From: Xenococcaceae cyanobacterium MO_188.B32
Lineage (GTDB): Bacteria > Cyanobacteriota > Cyanobacteriia > Cyanobacteriales > Xenococcaceae
DNA: 64,000 nt
Assembly: GCA_030065635.1 (NCBI GenBank)
Contig: JASJDJ010000002.1
Coordinates: forward strand, 29,355-93,354
Direction of reading: 5' to 3'
Shown in pieces: positions 1 to 9,975 of this stretch. The position numbers and the translations under genes were made by a program. The notes beneath the pieces were generated by a model. The model was given only the letters and a program-made list of their open reading frames with translations. It was not told where the DNA came from and did no database searches. Numbering within the stretch: the stretch's first letter is position 1; each line of letters opens with the position of its first letter.

Positions 1-93
1 TTGATAATTTTTTTGGCTGAGAAAACGAAATATTAGGTTTCTAATTGCAGGATCGTCGTCTACAACCAGGATTTTAGCAGAGGACATATGCAT
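1..93 (-). CDS. Response regulator, N-terminal fragment (cut by window edge)
   Basis: Only the first 31 codons lie in the window. The peptide begins MHMSSAKILVVDDDPAIRN, which is the start of a CheY-like receiver domain: a beta strand (KILVVDDD) carrying the acidic cluster that binds Mg2+ for aspartate phosphorylation. The phosphoacceptor Asp and any output domain lie outside the window. A start two codons later (ATG at 87) is equally possible. It is read in the same direction as psbA downstream of psbA's terminator, so it is probably a separate transcription unit. Confidence 0.75.
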   Translation of the reverse strand, partial: MHMSSAKILVVDDDPAIRNLIFRFLSQKNYQ

Positions 94-270
94 AATTTTG
101 GCGCAAGAAAAACTAAAGATTCAATTAAGCCGTTAAAATAGGCAAACCGAGTTTATACTCAGTCTTTTAGACAATTATCAACCCTAAAGTTTAAGAATGC
201 CAATAACGTAGATCACTTAATCTAAATATTAACAATATATATTGCCATAATGTTGAGAGATAGTTTCAGT

Positions 271-298
271 AAAAAAACGCCCTTCTCGAGAAGAGCGT
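271..298 (-). terminator. Rho-independent terminator of psbA
   Basis: Positions 277-298 form a near-perfect palindrome centred on CTCGAG, with stem arms ACGCTCTTCT and AGAAGGGCGT on the minus strand, followed directly by a run of seven T (277-271 read on the minus strand). It lies about 55 bases past the psbA stop. Confidence 0.85.
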
Positions 299-351
299 CA
301 TCAAAAATGTTACCAAGTATTTACTGATTGCCAGTATTTACTTAATGTAAT

Positions 352-1434
352 TTACCCATTGATAGCAGGAGCGCTTATTGCTACGGGAGTTGCTTCTCCT
401 GCTGCTAAATCTAAGGGGAAATTATGAGCATTACGCTCGTGCATTACCTCAAAACCAAGGTTAGCGCGATTGAGCACATCAGCCCAAGTGTTGATTACAT
501 GTCCAGTTGAATCCATTATGGATTGATTGAAGTTGAATCCGTTAAGGTTAAAGGCCATGGTGGAAATTCCCATAGCAGTAAACCAGATACCAACTACAGG
601 CCATGCACCTAAGAAGAAGTGTAAAGAACGGCTATTGTTAAAGGAAGCATATTGGAAAATTAAGCGTCCAAAATAACCGTGTGCAGCTACGATATTGTAA
701 GTTTCTTCTTCTTGACCGAATTTGTATCCATAGTTTTGAGATTCAGTTTCGGTAGTTTCTCTTACTAAGGAAGAAGTTACCAAAGAACCGTGCATGGCGG
801 AAAATAAAGCACCACCAAATACACCAGCTACACCCAACATATGGAAGGGATGCATCAAAATATTATGCTCTGCTTGGAACACTAACATGAAGTTGAATGT
901 ACCAGAGATTCCTAGAGGCATTCCATCGGAGAAGGAACCTTGTCCTAAGGGGTAGATGAGGAATACTGCTGTAGCTGCGGATACAGGAGCACTGTAAGCT
1001 ACACAAATCCAAGGACGCATACCTAAGCGGAAGCTTAGTTCCCACTGACGACCCATCCAGCAGAAAACACCAATTAGAAAATGGAAAATGATTAACTGAT
1101 AAGGACCGCCATTGTAAAGCCATTCATCTAAGGATGCAGCTTCCCAAATGGGATAGAAGTGCAAACCAATAGCATTAGATGAAGGTACTACCGCACCAGA
1201 AATAATGTTATTGCCATAAAGCAAAGAACCAGCAACAGGCTCGCGGATACCATCGATATCTACGGGAGGTGCTGCTATAAAAGCAATAATGAAGCAGATG
1301 GTAGCAGATAATAGGCAAGGGATCATCAAAACACCAAACCAACCTACATAAATGCGGTTGTTAGTGCTAGTAACCCACTGACAAAATCGCTCCCAGGTAG
1401 TGTAATTTTCTTGGTTACGTAACGTAGTTGTCAT
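352..1434 (-). CDS. psbA: Photosystem II reaction centre protein D1
   Basis: D1 is the thylakoid membrane core subunit of photosystem II that binds P680, pheophytin, QB and the Mn4CaO5 cluster. The 360-residue length is standard. Visible: redox Tyr161 with Asp170 ([13 protein letters not shown]), Glu189/His190 (AEHN), the QB-site Ser264 (YASFNNSR), and the C-terminal Mn ligands His332, Glu333, His337, Asp342 in [14 protein letters not shown]. Ala344 is followed by a 16-residue tail that the CtpA protease would remove. Gln130 is present (GRQWEL), as in low-light type D1:1 forms. Odd: position 126, usually Tyr, reads Trp (FCWMGRQW). The numbering aligns without gaps to standard D1. All Mn ligands are intact, so this is a functional water-oxidising D1 rather than a rogue form. 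Confidence 0.98.
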   Translation of the reverse strand: MTTTLRNQENYTTWERFCQWVTSTNNRIYVGWFGVLMIPCLLSATICFIIAFIAAPPVDIDGIREPVAGSLLYGNNIISGAVVPSSNAIGLHFYPIWEAASLDEWLYNGGPYQLIIFHFLIGVFCWMGRQWELSFRLGMRPWICVAYSAPVSAATAVFLIYPLGQGSFSDGMPLGISGTFNFMLVFQAEHNILMHPFHMLGVAGVFGGALFSAMHGSLVTSSLVRETTETESQNYGYKFGQEEETYNIVAAHGYFGRLIFQYASFNNSRSLHFFLGAWPVVGIWFTAMGISTMAFNLNGFNFNQSIMDSTGHVINTWADVLNRANLGFEVMHERNAHNFPLDLAAGEATPVAISAPAING

Positions 1435-1466
1435 TAGTATTATTACGGTCGAATTGTGTTCAACTC

Positions 1467-1498
1467 AGCAAGTCATTACTTGCTTATATTTAAGTATA
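1467..1498 (-). promoter_or_regulatory. psbA leader hairpin and probable -10 box
   Basis: On the minus strand TATACT (1498-1493) is a good -10 hexamer about 60 bases before the psbA ATG. Just downstream, 1484-1467 is a perfect hairpin: AGCAAGT, a four-base loop, ACTTGCT. No clear -35 box and no strong Shine-Dalgarno are visible. The remaining upstream gap to 1640 is extremely AT-rich. The promoter call is inference; the hairpin is directly visible. Confidence 0.45.
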
Positions 1499-1640
1499 TT
1501 TACATCTATTTTAATTGAGACGCATTTTTTAGTTAAATTATTTATATTTTTTTTTAATTAGTTTTCTAATTACTAATTTATTTTAAAACTATTAAATATT
1601 GTTTTTTAATATTAAAATTTGATGAAAAATATTCAATATT

Positions 1641-2246
1641 TTAAATTATTTTACTTAACATTTTGATTTCTGCTGTACTTAATTCTCGCCATTGACCAGG
1701 TTGAAGAGTATTTAGACAAAATTTTTTATGAGGAGCGCGTTTATCAAAACCAATAGATACTCTAACTAATCTTAGAGTAGGGAAACCAACCGCAGCAGTC
1801 ATGCGTCTTACTTGACGATTTCTACCTTCTGTTAAAGTAATTTCTAACCAACAAGTAGGAATATTTTTCCGTTCGCGAATGGGAGGGTTTCTAGGTGGTA
1901 AAAATGGTTCTTCTGGTAGTATTTTTACCTGAGCTTTACGAGTAAAATAATCTTTAATTTTGACCCCTTCTTGCAAAGTCTTTAAAGCTAACTGGTCGGG
2001 AATTCTTTCTACTTGTACCCAATAAGTACGAGGATGAGCAAACTGACGATGAGCAAGGCGATGTTGCAAACGTCCACGATCGGTTAGTAATAGTAATCCT
2101 TCACTATCTAAATCTAATCTTCCCACAGGATAAATGGATGGTATGGGGATATAATCTTTTAAAGTTGGGCGTTTTTTTGCTCCGCTACTATGGTCGGTAA
2201 ACTGACACAGTACACCGTAGGGTTTATAAAATAAAATACACTTCAA
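1641..2246 (-). CDS. rRNA pseudouridine synthase, RsuA/RluE type
   Basis: Converts specific rRNA uridines to pseudouridine. The catalytic motif [14 protein letters not shown] (residues about 43-56) contains the nucleophilic Asp, and GRNRQVRRM (about 145) is the second family signature near the C-terminus. At 201 residues with no N-terminal S4 RNA-binding domain it matches the short RluE-like subgroup (23S rRNA in E. coli) better than RsuA or RluB, which carry S4. Target position cannot be assigned from sequence. The minus-strand neighbour rplY is about 200 bases away behind a terminator, so it is probably transcribed separately. Confidence 0.88.
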   Translation of the reverse strand: MKCILFYKPYGVLCQFTDHSSGAKKRPTLKDYIPIPSIYPVGRLDLDSEGLLLLTDRGRLQHRLAHRQFAHPRTYWVQVERIPDQLALKTLQEGVKIKDYFTRKAQVKILPEEPFLPPRNPPIRERKNIPTCWLEITLTEGRNRQVRRMTAAVGFPTLRLVRVSIGFDKRAPHKKFCLNTLQPGQWRELSTAEIKMLSKII

Positions 2247-2372
2247 AATGGTGGTTCGGTGAGGAGTATAAATAACTGTTTTTAGCTCTTAGCTTTTTTT
2301 AAATTAGATTATTGTATTGGTAATAGGGAATAGGAAATAGTCTGCCTTATCCAACCAGGTACAAGCCACCTA

Positions 2373-2416
2373 GGGCGAAAAAAAATTTAGTTGGAGTCCA
2401 CGCTCCAACCAAATTT
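2373..2416 (-). terminator. Terminator of rplY
   Basis: On the minus strand GTTGGAG, a six-base loop and CTCCAAC (2409-2390) form a perfect 7-bp stem, extended by AAATTT arms on each side (2411-2416 and 2383-2388) and followed by a run of T to about 2380. It starts about 37 bases past the rplY stop. Confidence 0.8.
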
Positions 2417-2452
2417 CTTCCTTCTGCTTTTTCAAGGTTTCGCCTGCTAAAT

Positions 2453-3076
2453 CTAAGCTTCTGGACTAGATTCAGCTGTAATGACTTCTGTTTCTCCTCC
2501 TTCTGTAGTCTTGCCAGCCATTTTTGATGGAGCAACGATCGAAAAAACGATTCTTTCGGGATCTTCCATCACGGTAACTCCTTCAGGTAATACTACTTCA
2601 CCCACAGTTAAATTAGTACCCAGTTCAAAAGTTGAAACATCAATGTCAATTGAATCAGGAATATTTTTAGGCACGCAGATGATGTTAAATTCAGTCAAAC
2701 TTTGTTCTAAAACACCACCTTCTTTAACTCCAGCAGCTTCGCCAACAATATTAACTGGTACAGTTAATTCTAGAGTTTCGCCAGCGGATACAGAGAAGAA
2801 ACTTAGATGTAGTAAAGTTTTTTTCCAAGGATGAGCTTGCACTTCTCTAATAATTGCTCTACCATTCCAAGAAATATCAGGAATATTAATCTCAACTAGA
2901 GTATTATTGACCGCAGCGTTTCGTAGTAGAACTTGTGCATCTTTGCTTTTCATAGTCAGAGAAACAGACTCAGCACCATTGTGACCGTATAGAGCAGCAG
3001 GAATTAGGCCTTCACGACGCAAAGCTCTGGGTTTACTTCCTTCTGGTCTTTTTTGGCATTCGATTGTAATTGACAT
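2453..3076 (-). CDS. rplY: 50S ribosomal protein L25/general stress protein CTC
   Basis: Binds 5S rRNA in the large ribosomal subunit. At 207 residues it is the long CTC form: an N-terminal L25 domain (about 1-95, beginning MSITIECQKRPEGSKPRALR with the typical GLIPAALYG motif) followed by the C-terminal beta-rich TL5 domain (about 100-190, GVLEQSLTEFNIICVPKNIP). The C-terminal 20 residues are a low-complexity acidic tail. It lies downstream of purA in the same direction, with a hairpin in the 121-base gap, and has its own terminator. Confidence 0.95.
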   Translation of the reverse strand: MSITIECQKRPEGSKPRALRREGLIPAALYGHNGAESVSLTMKSKDAQVLLRNAAVNNTLVEINIPDISWNGRAIIREVQAHPWKKTLLHLSFFSVSAGETLELTVPVNIVGEAAGVKEGGVLEQSLTEFNIICVPKNIPDSIDIDVSTFELGTNLTVGEVVLPEGVTVMEDPERIVFSIVAPSKMAGKTTEGGETEVITAESSPEA

Positions 3077-3145
3077 AGTTTTTACTCAATAGTTAATAAT
3101 TAAGGAATTTAAAGGGTTAATAAGGAGACAATGACAAGACACAAA

Positions 3146-3176
3146 GGTTGAAAGCTCTTGTAGACAACTTTCAACC
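3146..3176 (-). terminator. Hairpin between purA and rplY
   Basis: GGTTGAAAG at 3146-3154 pairs perfectly with CTTTCAACC at 3168-3176, leaving a 13-base loop. On the minus strand it is followed by TTTGTGTC, a weak T-run. It may be a purA terminator or an attenuator that passes some transcripts on to rplY. Confidence 0.5.
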
Positions 3177-3197
3177 ATACTGATTGAGGGAGATAAC

Positions 3198-4550
<1,353 letters not shown>

Positions 4551-4638
4551 CTAAAGTTTACACAAACTCTTATTATGATTAGTTGTAGTGGAGGATGTCA
4601 ACCTTATTGGGAGAAAGTCGACCAAGAGAAAAATAAAA

Positions 4639-5016
4639 ATGACTCAAGAACCTCATCGATCGGATAATGAACTCAGACTGAAAGAAGAAGAGCGTCGTCT
4701 TGCTGCTGTTAATTGGAATGCTAAACTGAGGCGTTTGACTGAGGTGATTTACTATCTGACTGGAGCACTCATAGTTTTATTACTTATAAGAGTAGTATTG
4801 AGTTTATTTGGTGCTAACCCAGAAAACAAATTTGCTAGTTTTATTTATGGCTTGTCAGCAACGTTTATTGCTCCTTTTCTCGATCTTTTTCCTACCCCTG
4901 CTTTAGGTAATTTTCAGTTAGAAATTAATACTCTGGTCGCTCTTGGCGTATACGGACTTTTAGCCTGGCTTGTAGTTAGATTAATTTGGCTGGGTTTTAG
5001 CCGTCCTTATGGTTAA
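4639..5016 (+). CDS. YggT/Ycf19-like small membrane protein
   Basis: About 125 residues. The N-terminal 35 are charged and cytosolic-looking, followed by two hydrophobic segments (YYLTGALIVLLLIRVVLSLF and LVALGVYGLLAWLVVRLIW). Between them is IAPFLDLFP, close to the APF.R.IP element of the YggT family, whose plant and cyanobacterial members are linked to thylakoid or cell-division functions. A GTG at 4588 would add 17 residues; I prefer ATG 4639 because the extension is not conserved-looking and has no better ribosome site. Divergent from purA. Family call is moderate; function unknown. Confidence 0.7.
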   Translation: MTQEPHRSDNELRLKEEERRLAAVNWNAKLRRLTEVIYYLTGALIVLLLIRVVLSLFGANPENKFASFIYGLSATFIAPFLDLFPTPALGNFQLEINTLVALGVYGLLAWLVVRLIWLGFSRPYG

Positions 5017-5037
5017 AAAAAGCAATTTTTAACGATA

Positions 5038-5382
5038 TTAAGCTACTTGCAGAACTCTTACTGAGTAATAGTTTTTCCCATAGTTGCTACTAGGAGGCTC
5101 TTCTTCTTCGGGGTACACTTCTGTTTCTAGTGCTGGCACTAACATCGAATCTGTCCCTCTGACAATCATTGTTCCTTGCGCCAAAGCATCTCGCCATTGA
5201 CAACCAGTTCGCCAAGCACAGAATTTGGTTGTGTTCCACCGAGGATTGGGTGGAAAACCGACAAAGCCAGACCGAAGAGCTGCATGATTTTCTCTGGCAA
5301 TATTAGTAGCAGCGCTCACTTTGTCTGTTAAATCGACTACCATGAGGTGGCGATTTTGAATAGGTTTAAACACAGACCTCAC
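5038..5382 (-). CDS. Hypothetical protein, 114 aa
   Basis: Not recognised. A soluble, Trp- and Arg-containing protein with a short acidic stretch near the end (EEEEPPSSNYG) and no signal peptide or membrane segment. The compact sequence (GFVGFPPNPRWNTTKFCAWR) looks like a folded, conserved domain. An internal Met (residue 14, MVVDLTDKVSAAT) is an alternative start. It lies tail to tail with the YggT-like gene, only 21 bases apart. Confidence 0.6.
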   Translation of the reverse strand: MRSVFKPIQNRHLMVVDLTDKVSAATNIARENHAALRSGFVGFPPNPRWNTTKFCAWRTGCQWRDALAQGTMIVRGTDSMLVPALETEVYPEEEEPPSSNYGKNYYSVRVLQVA

Positions 5383-5498
5383 CCCCTTTATAATTAAAAG
5401 ATTCTTCTATATATATAAATTTTATTACTTATGTTGCAAAATGTTAAACTGTAGGATACTTGTAAAGTTATAAGTATAATTCGTTACCAAATAATAAT

Positions 5499-6221
5499 TT
5501 ATTCGCCAAAACGATATCCTTTGCCATAAACAGTATGAATGAGCTGTTTTTCGGATTTTGTCTCTATTTTACGCCTCAAAAGTCTAATTAAAGCAGCTAA
5601 GACATTACTACTTGGTTTTTCATGATCTTTCCATAAATGTTGATATATTTCTTGATGAGTTAGTAGCTGTCCGGGATGACGCATAAATAATTCTAGAAGT
5701 TGAATTTCTTTTTCTGACAAACTAATAGCTTTTCCTTGACGGTAAACTAGTTGATTTTCACTATCTAGTTCTAAATCTGCTATTTTTAAGGGAGTCAATG
5801 GTGATTCTATTTTTTCCGCGTTGGTTGTATCCGTTTTTGTGGAAGTATGAGTTTCCCAGTTAGGCGATCGTCTGAGTAAAGCCCTGACTCTAGCAAGTAA
5901 TTCTCTTAACTCAAAAGGTTTAACGAGATAATCGTCTGCCCCAGCATCTAAACCGAGAACGCGATCGTCAATGGTATCTTTAGCAGTCAGAAATAAAACA
6001 GGAGTTGTTATAGAAAGAGAGCGCAATTCCTGGCAAAGTTCAATACCAGATTGTTGCGGTAACATCCAATCAAGAATTAGTAAGTCATAATTGTTATTTA
6101 AGGCTAGTTCTTTTCCCTTTGCACCATTATCTGCCACCTCTACTTGATAACCCTCGCGAGATAGTACTCGACTTAAAGGCTCGGTTAATTCTGCTTCATC
6201 ATCAACTAAAAGAATTTTCAT
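5499..6221 (-). CDS. OmpR/PhoB-family response regulator, RppA-like
   Basis: A two-component transcription factor. The receiver domain spans about 1-118: the acidic pair in LLVDDEAEL, phosphoacceptor Asp in LLILDWMLP, Thr/Lys switch residues in LFLTAKD and YLVKPFELREL. After a Ser/Thr-rich linker, a winged-helix DNA-binding domain spans about 145-240 (LSEKEIQLLELFMRHPGQLLT, ending VYGKGYRFGE). The ILDWMLP and GLDAGADDYLVKPFELRELLARVRALLRR stretches resemble the Synechocystis RppA/ManR group, but the exact ortholog is not certain. No sensor kinase gene is adjacent; the 276-base upstream gap shows only short repeats. Confidence 0.9.
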   Translation of the reverse strand: MKILLVDDEAELTEPLSRVLSREGYQVEVADNGAKGKELALNNNYDLLILDWMLPQQSGIELCQELRSLSITTPVLFLTAKDTIDDRVLGLDAGADDYLVKPFELRELLARVRALLRRSPNWETHTSTKTDTTNAEKIESPLTPLKIADLELDSENQLVYRQGKAISLSEKEIQLLELFMRHPGQLLTHQEIYQHLWKDHEKPSSNVLAALIRLLRRKIETKSEKQLIHTVYGKGYRFGE

Positions 6222-6497
6222 TGGCTGGTTAATTGTTGATGGTTGATAGAACGTTGCTGAATCAAATTCGTCAGACGCTTACATTAGATTGGGATACGCT
6301 CTCCAAAATTATTATCTTTTTTATCCAACGATCGGCAATAAAACAAAAGCTAAAAACTAAAAGCTACAAACCGTATTACTAATAGTTTCAGATATTAATT
6401 CCCTGGTAACTGGTAACTGATACCAATAACTAAGGTAAGCTGGTTCATAGTCAGTAATTTTTACTCTTAATCGATTTCAATTAGGTTTTTCTGGTCC

Positions 6498-7145
6498 ATG
6501 ATTACTATTGCCTTACCCAAGGGCGCACTCTTAACTGATAGCATCAATTTGTTTAAAAATGTAGGTTTAGATTTTAGTGCTTTTCTAGATAAAAGCAATC
6601 GCCAACTGCAAATTAGCGATCCTACAAATACAGCTAAAGGACTACTAGTTAGAGCGCAAGATGTTCCCGTTTATGTAGAATACGGTCAGGCGCAGTTAGG
6701 TATTGTTGGTTATGATGTTCTGCGAGAGAAACAGCCTGAAGTGGCTAATTTAGCCGATCTCAAATTTGGTTATTGTCGGATGTCTGTAGCTGTACCCGAA
6801 ACCAGTCCCTATCGAAGCTCGGTGGAATTACCTCCTCATGGCAGAGTAGCGTCTAAGTCTGTCAATTGTGCCAGGGATTATTTTCGCAGTATCGATTTAC
6901 CCGTAGAAATAGTACCTTTGTATGGTTCAGTAGAATTAGGGCCAATTACAGGAATGTCTGAGGCGATCGTCGATTTGGTTTCTACTGGTCGTACTCTTAA
7001 AGAAAATGGTTTAATCGAAATTGATGTTCTCTACGAAAGTACAGCTAGACTAATTGCTCATCCTTTAAGTTATCGTCTCGACCGAGATAATCTCTCCAAT
7101 TGGATTGAGAAATTGCGCTCCGCTTTGCTGTCAGCTATCGAATGA
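6498..7145 (+). CDS. hisG: ATP phosphoribosyltransferase, short form
   Basis: First enzyme of histidine biosynthesis, joining ATP and PRPP. At 215 residues it is the short HisG form, which lacks the C-terminal ACT-like regulatory domain and in known cases needs HisZ as partner; hisZ is not in the window. Motifs: [11 protein letters not shown] at the N-terminus, GIVGYDVL, and the PRPP-binding loop [15 protein letters not shown] near residue 165. The gene stands alone here; histidine genes are usually scattered in cyanobacteria. Confidence 0.96.
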   Translation: MITIALPKGALLTDSINLFKNVGLDFSAFLDKSNRQLQISDPTNTAKGLLVRAQDVPVYVEYGQAQLGIVGYDVLREKQPEVANLADLKFGYCRMSVAVPETSPYRSSVELPPHGRVASKSVNCARDYFRSIDLPVEIVPLYGSVELGPITGMSEAIVDLVSTGRTLKENGLIEIDVLYESTARLIAHPLSYRLDRDNLSNWIEKLRSALLSAIE

Positions 7146-7158
7146 CCGCTAAATAGTC

Positions 7159-7321
7159 ACGGAATAACTAGGGTAAGCGCAAGAAAAATTGAGCCAAAAT
7201 GTGGTATGGAGCAAGGATTACGATCGTATTAAGCCTTGACTCAGGACTATTGCCATTAGTTCTTAATATTGTTGATAATACTCCCTCCTTATTGATTCTT
7301 GCGCTTACCCTGACGGAATAA
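7159..7321. mobile_element. MITE-like element with terminal inverted repeats
   Basis: A 16-bp perfect inverted repeat, AGGGTAAGCGCAAGAA at 7170-7185 and its complement at 7296-7311, brackets about 110 bp with no coding capacity. Just outside, the 9-bp direct repeat ACGGAATAA occurs at 7159-7167 and 7313-7321, consistent with a target-site duplication. An inner CAAGG/CCTTG pair flanks TACGATCGTA. This is the anatomy of a small non-autonomous transposon. The parent IS is not in the window. Confidence 0.75.
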
Positions 7322-7332
7322 TACTTGGATTA

Positions 7333-7845
7333 CTATACAAAAGTAAAACATTGTCTAACTTCTTCTAGATCGATTCCCAAAAATTTTCTCATTTCCCCTA
7401 CTGTTTTATTTTCATAAGTTTTAAAGTCTATCTGATTGATATTTTTTACTTTAAGTTTTCTGCCATAATCAAACGCTATTTTCAATAGCTCAAATTGTTG
7501 ACGCTCGAACTTATACTGTTTGGGATACAGTAAATTAGATAAAATTTTAAAAACTGCTAAATGAAATCGATTGGTTTTAATATCGCTACCCATGGTAAAA
7601 CCGACTACAAAAGCCTCGTCAAGCAAAGATATACCTCGATCCAGTAGAATATGTAAACAATCATGATTATAAAGATTTATTTTTCCAGGTAAAGGAAAAA
7701 TACTCTCTGGATTTTCCAGTAACCAAACCATAAAAGGAATGTCTGATTGTTCATCACCATTAATGCTTTGCAGACAAGATTTAAGAGTCCGAGCGGATTT
7801 ATAAATACTCGAATCTCTATCTAATTTCACTGTACTAGTAACCAT
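7333..7845 (-). CDS. Coq4-like protein with HDxxHx11E motif
   Basis: 170 residues, soluble. The segment NHDCLHILLDRGISLLDE contains HDxxH, 11 residues, then E, which is the metal-ligand signature of the COQ4 family (ubiquinone biosynthesis; crystallised cyanobacterial homologues exist). COQ4 acts at C1 of the quinone ring precursor. Cyanobacteria make plastoquinone, not ubiquinone, so the substrate here is unknown. The rest of the protein is mostly helical, as expected for the family. The start overlaps the end of the upstream membrane-protein gene by 19 bases, implying translational coupling. Family call rests on the motif and helical context only. Confidence 0.6.
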   Translation of the reverse strand: MVTSTVKLDRDSSIYKSARTLKSCLQSINGDEQSDIPFMVWLLENPESIFPLPGKINLYNHDCLHILLDRGISLLDEAFVVGFTMGSDIKTNRFHLAVFKILSNLLYPKQYKFERQQFELLKIAFDYGRKLKVKNINQIDFKTYENKTVGEMRKFLGIDLEEVRQCFTFV

Positions 7846-8129
7846 TTATAAATTCCAAAACTATCAACAAATATAAATAAAGAAGCAGAATAAGCTATCA
7901 AAGTCGTATCTTTCATGAGGATGCTAGAGAAAAGCATTTGAACAGAACTCATTCCCAAAAAAATGAATCCATATTTACTTAAATCTGTATTAGATGCTAG
8001 TAGCACTCCTCCTAGTAAGGCAAAAAAACTACTTGATAATTTCAAAAAATCCGTTGTTGGATATCTTTTTTTAGGTTTTACTTTTGGTTTTATTGTTTTG
8101 ATTTTCATTGTTCGTCCTATTTTTGCCAA
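7827..8129 (-). CDS. Small membrane protein coupled to Coq4-like gene
   Basis: 100 residues, not recognised. A very basic N-terminus (MKIKTIKPKVKPKKR) precedes three hydrophobic segments: FFALLGGVLLA, YGFIFLGMSSVQMLFSSIL and LIAYSASLFIFVDSFGIY. ATG at 8108 (MKIKT) is an alternative start. Its 3' end overlaps the start of the Coq4-like gene, so the two are likely made together, and the membrane protein could serve to place that protein at a membrane; this is inference. Confidence 0.6.
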   Translation of the reverse strand: MAKIGRTMKIKTIKPKVKPKKRYPTTDFLKLSSSFFALLGGVLLASNTDLSKYGFIFLGMSSVQMLFSSILMKDTTLIAYSASLFIFVDSFGIYKWLLVQ

Positions 8130-8546
8130 GTATAAATTATCTTTTATTGTTCGATCGCATATTTGAATCAGGACTGAATGTGATCTAAAGTTTTATTTAT
8201 TAAAATAAATCCTTTCAATTAAAATAATAGTTTTTGAATTTAAGGAAGTAAATTGGCAAAAACTCAGAATTAGTAGATTAAAATAGCATTAAATAAAAAA
8301 AATATAGATAAAAAAAGAGTAAAGCTATGACTGCATAAGCCTCTTTAGCTACGTAAAATCATCCGAGTTGGCGAAAAAAGATGACGAGCCATAGCAGACT
8401 TAGATAAGCAATAAGCTAGAATCAACATTGAGGAGAAACATCTTTTTGTTATGTTTCGCTCACTTTCTTAGTTATTTGCTCCCAGATTCGTCGATGGGGT
8501 AATTTTCGTAAAATAGAATTCAGTTATCTCAGTAGTTAAAAATACA
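8130..8546. other. Intergenic region, clpR upstream region
   Basis: 417 bases between divergent genes. AT-rich, with no open frame bearing a ribosome site and no convincing hairpin followed by T. It must hold the promoters of both the minus-strand membrane-protein gene and the clpR-clpP operon, but I cannot place them with confidence. Confidence 0.6.
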
Positions 8547-9236
8547 ATGAATTCATCAATCCAAGCTGTTCAAGCTCCCTACAGAGGAGATGCTTTTTAC
8601 CGAACTCCACCCCCAGACTTACAGTCTCTCTTACTAAAAGAGCGAATTGTTTATCTGGGAATGCCCTTATTTTCTTCAGATGACATAAAACGAAGATCGG
8701 GTATAGATGTAACTGAGTTAATTATTGCTCAACTGCTCTACTTACAATTTGATAACGCAGAAAAACCCATATATTTTTACATCAATTCTACGGGTACTCC
8801 TTGGTATCCCGAATATGGTTTCTATGGTTATGAAACCGAAGCTTTTGCTATTTGCGACACCTTAAACTACATTAAGCCTCCAGTCCATACTATTTGTATC
8901 GGTCAGGCTATGGGGACAGCAGCTATGATTCTCTCCTCAGGAACTAAAGGCTGTCGTGCTAGCTTACCTCATGCTACGATTGTACTCAATCAACCTCGCA
9001 GTGGTACAAGAGGTCAAGCAACAGATATTCAAATCAGAGCTCAAGAAGTACTGATCAATAAAAGAAGTACTTTAGAAATTCTCTCCAAAAACACCGGTCA
9101 ACCGATCGATAAGATTGCCAAAGATACAGACCGCACTTTCTATATGACTCCCGAACAAGCAAAAGAGTATGGCTTGATCGATCGAGTTTTAGAAAGTAGT
9201 AAAGAGTTACCTAAAACTCTCAGTCCCGTTGGTTAA
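8547..9236 (+). CDS. clpR: ClpR, inactive ClpP-type subunit
   Basis: 229 residues, ClpP fold. Aligning with ClpP, the catalytic Ser loop GLAASMGA is replaced by GQAMGTAA (Ser to Gly) and the His motif IHQPLGG by LNQPRSG (His to Asn), so the active site is lost. It also has the extra segment around GTPWYPEYGFYGYETEAFAI typical of cyanobacterial and plastid ClpR. In cyanobacteria ClpR joins ClpP3 in mixed heptamers of the essential Clp protease fed by ClpC, which is encoded about 14 kb away here. The downstream active clpP starts after 32 bases: one operon. Confidence 0.95.
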   Translation: MNSSIQAVQAPYRGDAFYRTPPPDLQSLLLKERIVYLGMPLFSSDDIKRRSGIDVTELIIAQLLYLQFDNAEKPIYFYINSTGTPWYPEYGFYGYETEAFAICDTLNYIKPPVHTICIGQAMGTAAMILSSGTKGCRASLPHATIVLNQPRSGTRGQATDIQIRAQEVLINKRSTLEILSKNTGQPIDKIAKDTDRTFYMTPEQAKEYGLIDRVLESSKELPKTLSPVG

Positions 9237-9268
9237 TTGTCGTTTAATTAAAGAAAAAGTAAAAAATT

Positions 9269-9868
9269 ATGCCTATTGGTATTCCTCAAGTTCCCTATCG
9301 TTTTCCTGGTGGTCAATACGAACAGTGGATCAGCATTTACAATCGTCTTAGCCTAGAAAGAATTTTGTTTTTGGGGCAAGAAGTAACCGATGGTATGGCG
9401 AATGCTCTCGTAGCTCAATTGCTCTATCTAGATTCTGATGACCCCAGTAAACCAATTTATATGTATATCAACTCTCCTGGTGGTTCGGTAACTGCTGGCT
9501 TGGCAATTTACGATACCATGCAACACATCAAGTCTGAAGTGGTCACTATTTGTGTTGGTTTAGCTGCTTCGATGGGAGCCTTTTTGTTGGCTGGAGGAAC
9601 AAAAGGAAAACGCTTAGCACTTCCTCACTCAAGAATTATGATCCACCAACCTTTGGGAGGAACTCAAGGTCGCTCTCAAGCTACAGATATTGAAATTGAG
9701 GCTAGAGAAATTCTGCGGATGCGCGATCAACTAAATCAAATGTTGGCACTTCATACAGGACAGCCTATAGAAAAAATTGAAAAAGATACCGACCGCGATT
9801 ATTTTATGTCGGCAGAGGAAGCTAAAGAATATGGTCTGATCGATAAAGTAATTGAAGAAAGACCATAG
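9269..9868 (+). CDS. clpP: ClpP protease catalytic subunit (ClpP3 position)
   Basis: 199 residues. Serine protease of the Clp complex. Catalytic Ser in [11 protein letters not shown], His in MIHQPLGG and Asp in [13 protein letters not shown] are all present. Pairing directly behind clpR is the usual arrangement of clpP3 in cyanobacteria, and the two products form the mixed core ring. It has no N-terminal propeptide of note. An imperfect Shine-Dalgarno (AAAGAAAAAG) precedes the ATG. Confidence 0.96.
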   Translation: MPIGIPQVPYRFPGGQYEQWISIYNRLSLERILFLGQEVTDGMANALVAQLLYLDSDDPSKPIYMYINSPGGSVTAGLAIYDTMQHIKSEVVTICVGLAASMGAFLLAGGTKGKRLALPHSRIMIHQPLGGTQGRSQATDIEIEAREILRMRDQLNQMLALHTGQPIEKIEKDTDRDYFMSAEEAKEYGLIDKVIEERP

Positions 9869-9937
9869 TCAGTTATCACCTCAACAGTTATTAGTTATCA
9901 GTTTTTGGCTGTTGTATAGAACAGATAAATCCTATAA

Positions 9938-9957
9938 GGGCGAACCGCGGTTCGCCC
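9938..9957. repeat. Perfect 20-bp palindrome
   Basis: GGGCGAACCGCGGTTCGCCC lies between the convergent clpP and M16 genes. It is GC-rich against an AT-rich background. It can fold as a hairpin and may end transcription from both sides, though no T-run follows. Palindromes of this type recur between genes in cyanobacteria. Confidence 0.7.
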
Positions 9958-9975
9958 CTACGATGTTATTGTCTA

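Noticed and set aside
863..1123. Frame on the minus strand inside psbA
   Set aside because: It overlaps psbA in another frame and shows no protein features; psbA explains the region.
2341..2380. TAGGTGGCTT, shared with the hairpin near 63000, as an IS left end
   Set aside because: Only about 10 bases match and no TnpB or right end is near; the terminator explains the structure.
4588..4638. GTG start extending the YggT-like gene
   Set aside because: The added residues are not family-like and ATG 4639 suits the usual length.
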